Assembly (NCBI GenBank): GCA_025457805.1
Contig: JALOTR010000023.1
Span: forward strand, 1-11,702
DNA length: 11,702 nucleotides
Direction: 5' to 3'
Source of the DNA: Akkermansiaceae bacterium
GTDB lineage: Bacteria; Verrucomicrobiota; Verrucomicrobiia; Verrucomicrobiales; Akkermansiaceae
This document shows, one piece after another, positions 1 through 5,761 of this stretch. Below the pieces are notes generated by a model that was given only the letters and a program-made list of their open reading frames with translations, had not been told where the DNA came from and ran no database searches. The number at the start of each line of letters is the position of its first letter. The first letter of the stretch is position 1. The position numbers and the translations under genes are program-made.

Positions 1-5
1 TGCGC

Positions 6-30
6 CAAGGAAGGGCGATATCTGATCGCC
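6..30 (-). repeat. REP-like palindromic repeat, copy A
   Basis: A 25-bp unit that, on this strand, is the inverted relative of the unit at 93-117 (22 of 25 positions agree when one is reverse-complemented) and of the one at 153-177 (21 of 25). It holds a GATATC core inside a GCGAT/ATCGC palindrome and one outer arm (CCAAGGA). The second outer arm is missing, so it looks like a degenerate copy. Copies A and B together could fold into a long imperfect stem with a 62-base loop. No coding signal is seen between the copies (31-92). Confidence 0.6.
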
Positions 31-92
31 CGTGTGGATGTGGGGAGCATGGAGGGCGCGGAGCTCTTTCTCATGCGCTTGCCATCCGCGAC

Positions 93-117
93 GGCGATCC
101 GATATCGCCGCTCCTTG
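93..117 (+). repeat. REP-like palindromic repeat, copy B
   Basis: A 25-bp unit identical to 153-177 except for one base (C/T at 109/169). It keeps the inner GCGAT-CCGAT-ATCGC palindrome and the right outer arm CTCCTTG, but the left arm is degenerate. It has the same orientation as copy C and the opposite orientation to copy A, an arrangement like that of BIME clusters of REP elements. Confidence 0.65.
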
Positions 118-143
118 AGTTGAAGACTTTCTCCACGCTTCCG

Positions 144-178
144 CCAAGGAGGGGCGATCCGATATCGCTGCTCCTTGG
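144..178 (+). repeat. REP-like palindrome, complete copy C, just after cysK
   Basis: The complete member of the family. Outer arms CCAAGGAG (144-151) and CTCCTTGG (171-178) pair perfectly, and inner arms GCGAT (154-158) and ATCGC (164-168) pair perfectly around a CCGAT loop, with two unpaired bases per side between the two stems. It lies three bases beyond the cysK stop codon, so in the operon transcript it would form a stable 3' hairpin. No U-tract follows, so RNA 3'-end protection or Rho-dependent ending is more likely than an intrinsic terminator. Confidence 0.7.
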
Positions 179-180
179 GG

Positions 181-1140
181 TCAAATTTCGTGAACCGGGA
201 GGTTCGTCACTTCCTCGCGGACTTTCTCTGCGAGGACGGTGGAGAGATAGCGCTCGGTGGAGGAGCAGCCGATGGTGACGATGCGCTTGCCTTTGAACTC
301 CGGGCGCTTGGCGACCTGCATGGCGGCCCAGACGTTGGCTCCGGTGGAAATTCCTGCGGGCAGTCCTTCCTGTTGGGCGAGGGCTTGGGCGGTGGCAAAG
401 GCGTCTTCGTTGGTCACTTGGATGACTTCATCGATGATGTCCACGTTGAGGTTTTTCGGGATGAAACCGGCACCGATGCCTTGAATCATGTGAGGACCTG
501 GAGCGCCGCCGGAAATGACCGGGCTGGCGGTCGGTTCCACGGCGAAAGTTTTGAGCGCGGTGCGTGACTTGAGTACTTCGGAAACGCCTGTGAGCGTGCC
601 GCCCGTGCCGACACCGGCGACGAAGGCATCGATCTGGCCTTCGGTGTCCCGCCAGATTTCCTCGGCGGTGGTTTCGCGGTGGACTTGTGGGTTGGCAGGA
701 TTGTCAAACTGGCCGGGACCGAATGCGCCCGGAGTCTCTTCGAGCATCTTCTTGGCCATCGCAATCGCTCCATTCATGCCGCGGGCGCGGGGAGTGAGCA
801 CGATTTCCGCTCCGAGCAGGCGCAGCAGCACGCGACGCTCAATCGACATGCTCTCAGGCATCGTCAGGATGCAGCGATAGCCTTTTGCCCGAGCGATGAA
901 TGCCAGCGCGATGCCGGTGTTTCCCGAAGTGGGCTCGATGATGAGTCCGCCGGGCTTGAGCGAGCCATCCTTCTCGGCGGCTTCGATCATGGCTTTGCCG
1001 ATGCGGTCCTTGACGCTGAAAAGCGGATTGAAAAACTCCGCCTTCACACAGATCTCTGCATCGAGACCGGCGGTGACGTGGTTGAGACGGATGAGTGGGG
1101 TATTGCCGACCGTGGCGGCCATGTTTTCTGCGATTGGCAT
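181..1140 (-). CDS. cysK: Cysteine synthase A (O-acetylserine sulfhydrylase)
   Basis: This 319-residue cytoplasmic PLP enzyme joins O-acetylserine and sulfide to give cysteine and acetate, the last step of the pathway encoded upstream. The N-terminal VGNTPLIRLN is the family signature. Lys44 in SVKDR is the expected Schiff-base lysine, TSGNT (71-75) the substrate loop, and GTGGT (178-182) the PLP phosphate cup. Length fits the family (about 310-325). One oddity: the usual P-S-S-G-E-R-Y-L-S segment that places the serine near the PLP ring nitrogen reads C-S-S-T-E-R-Y-L-S (292-300); the serines are kept. The start at 1140 gives the usual N-terminus; a second ATG at codon 7 is possible but would trim it. 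It is last in the operon, 148 bp after cysH. A cystathionine beta-synthase-like or CysM role is less likely given motif and context. Confidence 0.96.
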   Translation of the reverse strand: MPIAENMAATVGNTPLIRLNHVTAGLDAEICVKAEFFNPLFSVKDRIGKAMIEAAEKDGSLKPGGLIIEPTSGNTGIALAFIARAKGYRCILTMPESMSIERRVLLRLLGAEIVLTPRARGMNGAIAMAKKMLEETPGAFGPGQFDNPANPQVHRETTAEEIWRDTEGQIDAFVAGVGTGGTLTGVSEVLKSRTALKTFAVEPTASPVISGGAPGPHMIQGIGAGFIPKNLNVDIIDEVIQVTNEDAFATAQALAQQEGLPAGISTGANVWAAMQVAKRPEFKGKRIVTIGCSSTERYLSTVLAEKVREEVTNLPVHEI

Positions 1141-1178
1141 GGGATTGGTGTTTTAGGGGTTGGAAGAGACGCGAGAGA

Positions 1179-1286
1179 GAGACGCAAGAGGCAAGACTTC
1201 AAGACGCAAGAGCAGATCAAGAACCGCTCTGGAACGACGGATTCGTCTCTTCTCTTGTGTCTTGCGTCTTCAAGTCTTGAGTCTTT
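1179..1286. repeat. Long inverted repeat in the cysH-cysK gap
   Basis: Arms at 1192-1210 and 1261-1279 are 19 bp each and pair at 18 positions (the mismatch is central), separated by a 50-base spacer. The arms are made of iterated GAC/AAG words such as CAAGACTTCAAGACGC; a further partial copy, GAGACGCAAGAG, lies at 1179-1190. The composition differs sharply from the flanking genes. A T-run at 1284-1290 follows on the plus strand, the wrong side for ending the minus-strand operon. It fills most of the 148-bp gap. It is probably a dispersed intergenic repeat or small non-autonomous element; a role in uncoupling cysK expression from cysH is only an inference. Confidence 0.6.
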
Positions 1287-1288
1287 TT

Positions 1289-2023
1289 TTAAATTTGGAA
1301 ATCCGGTGTGTTGGAATCGAGGTGGAGTCCGCATTCGTATTTGGTTCCACCGAAGCGGCTGGATTCGGCATCGTCCTTGCTGGCGGGGCTGGTGCTGTGC
1401 CAATCGCCCATGGTGACATAACCTTGTGCCGCGAGCGGGTGGGGCGGGAGTTGGTTTTGATGCATGTAGATGTCCACCTGTGCGTCTGCCCAATCGAGGA
1501 TGGGATAAACTTTCAGTGTCTTCTTCTGGCGTTCGGCGAAGCCACGGTCGGCGCGGGTTTGCGAGTGGCTGCGGCGGAGTCCGCTGATCCACACGTCGGA
1601 GCCAAGCTCTGTTAGAGCACGGTTCATCGGTTCGATCTTGGTGAGCAGCGCGTATTTATCCGCGCCTTCCTTGCCGTTTTCCCAAAGATTTCCCCACAAG
1701 GCCTGCATGCGGGCGGCGGAAACGGTGGGCTGATAGACGCGCAGGTCGAGATTGAGCATGCCCATCAATTGCTCGGCGTATTGATAGGTCTCCGGAAAAT
1801 GGAAGCCGGTATCAATGAAGACCACCGGGATTTCTGGTGCGTGCTCGCTGATCAGGTGCAGCATCACTGCGGCCTGGAGGCCGAAGCTGGTGCTCGCGAC
1901 CAAGTTGCCGCCGAAGCGTTCGTTGAGGAGGCGGAGGCGCTCCCCGGCACGCAGCGGATTGAGATCGGCGGACAGGACGTCCGGATCAAAATCAGGTTCT
2001 GCGTGGAATTTCAATGCTCTCAT
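1289..2023 (-). CDS. cysH: Phosphoadenosine phosphosulfate (PAPS) reductase, thioredoxin-dependent
   Basis: This 244-residue cytoplasmic enzyme reduces PAPS to sulfite with thioredoxin; its length equals that of E. coli CysH. Visible family segments are FIDTGFHFPETY (adenylyl-sulfate binding fold), WISGLRRSHSQTRA, KVYPILDWADAQVDIYM and the C-terminal YECGLH with catalytic Cys231. The Cys-Cys and CxxC pairs that hold a 4Fe-4S cluster in APS reductases are absent (the first is replaced by LRRSHS and the second by YECGLH). It should therefore be the cluster-free PAPS type, which implies that the genome also has an APS kinase elsewhere. The start lies 12 bp after the cysI stop, so the two are very likely co-transcribed and perhaps translationally coupled. 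No Shine-Dalgarno motif is visible before the ATG. Confidence 0.96.
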   Translation of the reverse strand: MRALKFHAEPDFDPDVLSADLNPLRAGERLRLLNERFGGNLVASTSFGLQAAVMLHLISEHAPEIPVVFIDTGFHFPETYQYAEQLMGMLNLDLRVYQPTVSAARMQALWGNLWENGKEGADKYALLTKIEPMNRALTELGSDVWISGLRRSHSQTRADRGFAERQKKTLKVYPILDWADAQVDIYMHQNQLPPHPLAAQGYVTMGDWHSTSPASKDDAESSRFGGTKYECGLHLDSNTPDFQI

Positions 2024-2035
2024 GGAAGTTGTCTG

Positions 2036-3760
2036 TTAGACAGCGGCGAGTGCCTCTGGCTTGATGTTTTTGTGGAAGTCCCCGCCTTGGATGGTGGCGG
2101 CGACGTAACCATTGCGGATGCAGAAATCGCCGAAGCGCTCGCCTGCGCTGCGCTCTCTGGCGTAACGCGAGATGATAGGTGCAAGCAGGGATTTGATATC
2201 TTCCGCCGCAACGCTTTCGCGATAGAGTTTGGATAGACGCTGACCGGCAAAGCCACCGCCGAGATAGACGTTGTAGCGACCCGGCGCGCGGCCTACAAAG
2301 CCGATTTCGGAAATGAAGGGACGTGCGCAGCCATTCGGGCAGCCGGTCATGCGGATGGTGATGGCGTCGTGGCGCAGGCCGTTTTCCTCGATCACTTCTT
2401 CAAGCTCGGTGAGCAGGTCCGGCAAATAACGTTCCGCCTCGGCCAGCGAGAGCCCGCAGGTGGGAAGGGCCACGCAGGCCAGCGAGTTGAGGCGCAGGGC
2501 GCTCTTCAGGTGGCTGTCCGCGATGCCGTATTGTTTGAGAAGTTTTTCGATCTCGGGGCGCTTGGCTTTCGAGATGTTGGCGATGATGAGGTTCTGGTTG
2601 GCCGTGAGGCGGAAATCACCGTCGTGGATCTTGGCAATCTCGCGCAAGCCGTTGAGCAGCGGATAAGATGGCGTATCCAGCACCCGTCCGCCTTGGATGA
2701 AGAGGGTGAGGTGGGAATTGCCATTCTTGTCCTCCACCCAACCGAAGCGGTCGCCGTTGTCTTCGAACACGAAGGGGCGCACGGGGCCGAGTTCGTAGCC
2801 AAGATACTCGTTGAGCTTGGCAAGGATCCAATCCGGGCCGTGATCGTCCACGGTGTATTTGAAACGCGAATGCTTGCGGTCCGTGCGATCGCCGAAATCG
2901 CGTTGCACGAGCACGACCTTCTCGGCCACATCCACCACTTGTTCGGTGGTGCAGAAGCCGATCACATCCGCGATGCGCGGGTAGGTGGCGTCGTTGCCGT
3001 GGGTGGATCCCATGCCGCCGCCGACGGCAACGTTGAAGCCCACGAGTTTTCCTTCCTCGACGACGGCGATGAAGGAAAGGCAGTTGGCATAAATGTCCAC
3101 ATCGTTGGATGGGGGCACGGCGATGGTGATCTTGAATTTCCGTGGCAGATAGGTCTTGCCATAGATCGGCTCCACTTCCTCTTCGCTGGATTTGATCTTC
3201 TCACCATCGAGCCAGATTTCATGATACGCGCGGGTCTGAGGCGTGAGGTGATCCGAAATGCCTTGGGCCACCTTGAGGACGTCCGCATGGATTTCTGATA
3301 GATAAGGATTCGGATTGCACATCACGTTGCGGTTCACATCACCGCAGGCGGCGATGGTGTCCATGGCGGCCTGGTTGATCTCCTTGATGGTGCGCTTGAG
3401 ATTGCTCTTGATGATGCCGTGGAACTGGAAGGCTTGGCGGGTGGTGAGCTTGATCGTGCCATTGGCAAACTGCGTGGCGAGGCGGTCGGTTTCCAACCAC
3501 TGCGCCGGAGTGGCCACGCCGCCGGGAACGCGGATGCGGATCATGAACGAATACGCCTTGTCCAGCTTGTGCTTGCGGCGGTTCGGGCGCAGGTCGCGGT
3601 CGTCCTGTTGATAGGTGCCGTGGAATTTCAGCAATTGTTGGTCGTCCTCGGACATCGATCCGGTGGACTGGTCTGCAAGGCCTTCGGCGATCGTTCCGCG
3701 CAGATAGTTGCTGCGGGTTTTGATGTATTCGTTGGCGGAGAGTTTCTTTTCTTCAGACAT
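2036..3760 (-). CDS. cysI: Sulfite reductase (NADPH) hemoprotein, beta subunit
   Basis: This 574-residue subunit carries siroheme and a 4Fe-4S cluster and reduces sulfite to sulfide with six electrons supplied by CysJ. The four cluster ligands are Cys429 and Cys435 (C-V-A-L-P-T-C) and Cys474 and Cys478 ([10 protein letters not shown]), a spacing that matches E. coli CysI with an offset of five. Anion- and siroheme-binding segments are also present: IRVPGG with Arg77, GDVNRNV with Arg144, and PRKFK with Lys208 and Lys210. Both ferredoxin-like half-domains of the duplicated NiR/SiR fold can be followed, one in the N-terminal third and one after about residue 345. [13 protein letters not shown] near residue 46 is typical of the NADPH-linked bacterial form rather than the ferredoxin-linked one, and the adjacent cysJ agrees. 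The start at 3760 has no purine-rich ribosome site; its leader is the pyrimidine-rich tandem repeat at 3769-3796. Confidence 0.98.
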   Translation of the reverse strand: MSEEKKLSANEYIKTRSNYLRGTIAEGLADQSTGSMSEDDQQLLKFHGTYQQDDRDLRPNRRKHKLDKAYSFMIRIRVPGGVATPAQWLETDRLATQFANGTIKLTTRQAFQFHGIIKSNLKRTIKEINQAAMDTIAACGDVNRNVMCNPNPYLSEIHADVLKVAQGISDHLTPQTRAYHEIWLDGEKIKSSEEEVEPIYGKTYLPRKFKITIAVPPSNDVDIYANCLSFIAVVEEGKLVGFNVAVGGGMGSTHGNDATYPRIADVIGFCTTEQVVDVAEKVVLVQRDFGDRTDRKHSRFKYTVDDHGPDWILAKLNEYLGYELGPVRPFVFEDNGDRFGWVEDKNGNSHLTLFIQGGRVLDTPSYPLLNGLREIAKIHDGDFRLTANQNLIIANISKAKRPEIEKLLKQYGIADSHLKSALRLNSLACVALPTCGLSLAEAERYLPDLLTELEEVIEENGLRHDAITIRMTGCPNGCARPFISEIGFVGRAPGRYNVYLGGGFAGQRLSKLYRESVAAEDIKSLLAPIISRYARERSAGERFGDFCIRNGYVAATIQGGDFHKNIKPEALAAV

Positions 3761-3768
3761 TTGAAGGG

Positions 3769-3796
3769 AAATTTGAGATTGGAGATTTGAAATTGG
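3769..3796. repeat. 14-bp tandem repeat in the cysJ-cysI gap
   Basis: Two adjacent 14-mers, AAATTTGAGATTGG (3769-3782) and AGATTTGAAATTGG (3783-3796), agree at 12 positions. They occupy most of the 39-bp gap. Their AT-rich, purine/pyrimidine-biased composition differs from that of the genes on either side. On the coding strand this is the leader of cysI. The words resemble simple dispersed intergenic repeats; no function can be assigned. Confidence 0.6.
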
Positions 3797-3799
3797 GAA

Positions 3800-5590
3800 T
3801 CAGTAAACGTCGCGTTGGTAGCGTTTGGTTTTCTTCAGGTCCTCGACATAGGCCTCGGCGGCTTCGCGGGAGATGGCGGCTTCTTTTTCGACGATGGAAA
3901 TCAGCGCCTCGTGCACATCGGCAGCCATGCGGGTGGCATCGCCGCAGACATAGAAGTGGGCACCTTCTTCGAGCCATGCGTAGAGATCTTTGGACTGCTC
4001 CAACATGCGTTGTTGCACATAGATTTTCTCCGGTTGATCGCGGGAGAATGCCGCATCGATGCGGGTCAGGGTTCCTTCCTTGAGATGGTCCTGCCATTCG
4101 AGCTGATAGAGGAAATCATAGAGATAATGCTGATCTCCCATGAACAACCAGTTCTTGCCGGTGGCTCCGACTGCGGCGCGGTGTTCGATGAATGAGCGGA
4201 ACGGCGCGATGCCGGTGCCGGGTCCCACCATGATGACGGGCTTGGAGCCATCGTCCGGAAGGCGGAAGTTTTTGTTAGGCTGGACGAAGATCGAGACTTG
4301 GTCACCGGGCTTGATGATGTCCGCCATGAAGGTGGAGCACACGCCCTTGCGTTGGCGGCCATGGGCTTCGTAGCGCACGGCGGCCACGGTGAGATGGACC
4401 TCATCGGGGTGGGCGAGGGGACTTGAGGCGATCGAATACAGGCGCGGTGGCAGTTTCCGGAAGATCCCGACCAAGGCTTCTGCCGACAGACCGGAAGGGG
4501 CGAACTCATGGATGGCATCGACGATTTCACGACCGTGGTTGAACTCCTTGAGACGCTCCTTGGCATCGTCGGCAAGCAGGGCCTTGAGTGCTGCAGAGTT
4601 GGTGGCCTCGGCGAGCTTGGTGAGCACGTTGCGGGAGAGGGCGGTGATGTCGAAATCCTCACGCAGGGCGTCCGCAAGAACCTTGCGGCCGAGGTTTTTG
4701 ACTTCGACTTCTTCGAGTCCCGTGAGCTTGGCGGCTTCAAGGATGCCCTTGACAGTGTCCGGCGCATTGACTGGCACCACGGCGAGTGCATCGCCGGGTT
4801 CGTAGGTCATGCCGGAGCCCGCGAGGGAGAACTCGAGATGGATGGTTTCTTTGGACGAGCCTTCGCCATTGAGGAGCACGGTATCGAGGACCTCGGCAGG
4901 GAAGGGGTGCTTCTTGCCATACTCGGTCGTCGTGGTGGCCGAGACAGCAGCGAGCGGCGCGGAAGGAAGAGCGCTGGCTGGCTTGAGGGCAATTAGCGAG
5001 GCATCGAGCCAGGTGGCGAAGGCTTCCTCGTAATCGACATCGCAATCCTGGCGCTCATTCACACGCACCGCTCCGAGAGTCGCGAGGCGGGCGTCGATGT
5101 CCTTGCCGGTTTGGCAGAATTTCTCGTAGGACGTATCGCCCAAGGCGCAGACCGAATAGCGGACGGCTGCAAGGGCCCCATCGGTGCTCATGAACTCCTT
5201 GTAAAACGAAGTGGCGGTTTCCGGTGGTTCGCCATCGCCCCAGGTGGAGACGATCACGAGCAGGTTCGAGCACTTGGCGATGTCGGCCGCGGTGGCGTCC
5301 GCCATGTTTTTCATGGTGGCTTGGAATCCGCGTTTTTTGGCTTCCTTGACGGCGCGATCGGCGAGAGTTTCCGAATTTCCGGATTCCGTCCCGTAGAGCA
5401 CCGTGAGCTTTCCGGCGGAAACCGGCGCTGCGGGAGCGGCTGGAGCGGCTGGAGCGGCTGGAGCGGCGAGGGCACCGGACGATGCGAGGAACCCACTGAG
5501 CCACCCACGTTGCAGGAGATCAAAGCCGGAAAGGAGCGAATCCAGCGCCTTGCGCTGGTCTGGAGTGAATGGAGCGTGCTCGGGAAGCAT
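3800..5590 (-). CDS. cysJ: Sulfite reductase (NADPH) flavoprotein, alpha subunit
   Basis: This 596-residue diflavin reductase (E. coli CysJ has 599) passes electrons from NADPH through FAD and FMN to the CysI hemoprotein. Residues 1-38 match the short N-terminal segment that in E. coli helps the subunit oligomerise and bind CysI. Residues 39-60 form an Ala-Pro linker, and the flavodoxin-like FMN domain starts at about 61 with LYGTESGNSE, STWGDGEPPE and CALGDTSYEKF. The FAD/NADPH half shows R383-L-Y-S-I-A-S-S (FAD), GPGTG at 456-460 (NADPH pyrophosphate), and C549-G-D-A-T-R (hydride-transfer cysteine region). The C-terminal tyrosine of RDVY is the residue that stacks on FAD. It is first in the cys operon, facing a divergent esterase gene. 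A weak AAGG lies four bases before the ATG, the closest thing to a ribosome site in the window. Confidence 0.98.
   Translation of the reverse strand: MLPEHAPFTPDQRKALDSLLSGFDLLQRGWLSGFLASSGALAAPAAPAAPAAPAAPVSAGKLTVLYGTESGNSETLADRAVKEAKKRGFQATMKNMADATAADIAKCSNLLVIVSTWGDGEPPETATSFYKEFMSTDGALAAVRYSVCALGDTSYEKFCQTGKDIDARLATLGAVRVNERQDCDVDYEEAFATWLDASLIALKPASALPSAPLAAVSATTTTEYGKKHPFPAEVLDTVLLNGEGSSKETIHLEFSLAGSGMTYEPGDALAVVPVNAPDTVKGILEAAKLTGLEEVEVKNLGRKVLADALREDFDITALSRNVLTKLAEATNSAALKALLADDAKERLKEFNHGREIVDAIHEFAPSGLSAEALVGIFRKLPPRLYSIASSPLAHPDEVHLTVAAVRYEAHGRQRKGVCSTFMADIIKPGDQVSIFVQPNKNFRLPDDGSKPVIMVGPGTGIAPFRSFIEHRAAVGATGKNWLFMGDQHYLYDFLYQLEWQDHLKEGTLTRIDAAFSRDQPEKIYVQQRMLEQSKDLYAWLEEGAHFYVCGDATRMAADVHEALISIVEKEAAISREAAEAYVEDLKKTKRYQRDVY
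5433..5468. repeat. 9-bp in-frame tandem repeat inside cysJ (Ala-Ala-Pro linker)
   Basis: Four adjacent copies of GGAGCGGCT on the plus strand (5433-5441, 5442-5450, 5451-5459, 5460-5468, the last ending in G). On the coding strand they encode the Ala-Ala-Pro run between the N-terminal segment and the FMN domain of CysJ. Copy number could change by slippage without breaking the frame, altering linker length only. Confidence 0.85.
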
Positions 5591-5601
5591 AAACCTTAGT
5601 T

Positions 5602-5630
5602 ATTTACCTTGTATTGTGAGGTTTCGGCAA
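5602..5630 (-). promoter_or_regulatory. Possible promoter for the cysJIHK operon
   Basis: On the minus strand TTGCCG (5625-5630) and GTAAAT (5602-5607) are separated by 17 bases and sit 12 bases before the cysJ ATG. This resembles a weak sigma-70-type pair, but transcription would then start almost at the codon. A second candidate -35, TTGCCT, lies further upstream (5656-5661). The rest of the 171-bp divergent gap (5591-5761) holds only short hairpins, CCTG-TCTT-CAGG at 5646-5657 and CCCG-TAAATG-CGGG at 5697-5710. No riboswitch of a known class was recognised. Confidence 0.22.
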
Positions 5631-5724
5631 AAATGTGGCGCGTCTCCTGTCTTCAGGCAACCATTTTCTCGTATTTTCTTGGGATTCCCGGAGGCACCCG
5701 TAAATGCGGGATCGGTTTTTGATT

Positions 5725-5755
5725 CTTGCCAGATCCACCCGACCCGCCGCGTAAT
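5725..5755 (+). promoter_or_regulatory. Possible promoter of the esterase gene
   Basis: CTTGCC (5725-5730) followed at 19 bases by CGTAAT (5750-5755), just before the ATG at 5762. The upstream part, TCTTGCCAG (5724-5732), is nearly repeated as TCTTGCTAG upstream of rhaT (7752-7760), which is the main reason to list it. The -10 part is poor. Confidence 0.2.
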
Positions 5756-5761
5756 TCGCCC

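Noticed and set aside
1..180. CRISPR-like array from the three repeats at the left edge
   Set aside because: The copies differ in orientation, the spacing is irregular (62 and 35 bp), the units are strongly palindromic inside and no cas gene is near; a REP-type cluster fits better.
181..210. CysK C-terminus ending in Ile as a mimic of the CysE tail that plugs the CysK active site
   Set aside because: A terminal Ile alone is weak evidence, and the tail leads into no motif that supports self-inhibition.
679..1416. A 245-codon plus-strand open frame across cysK and the cysH 3' end
   Set aside because: It runs antisense to two well-identified genes and through the intergenic inverted repeat; the translation has no recognisable features.
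2369..3298. A 309-codon plus-strand open frame antisense to cysI
   Set aside because: It is a shadow of cysI, whose siroheme and Fe-S motifs fix the true strand and frame.
5726..5761. Upstream TTG start that would add 12 residues to the esterase
   Set aside because: It would place a Pro/Asp-rich stretch ahead of a good signal peptide that starts at the ATG at 5762.
5591..5761. SAM or other sulfur-related riboswitch in the cysJ leader
   Set aside because: Only two four-base-pair hairpins are present; no known riboswitch core or T-box-like element is visible and the likely leader is very short.
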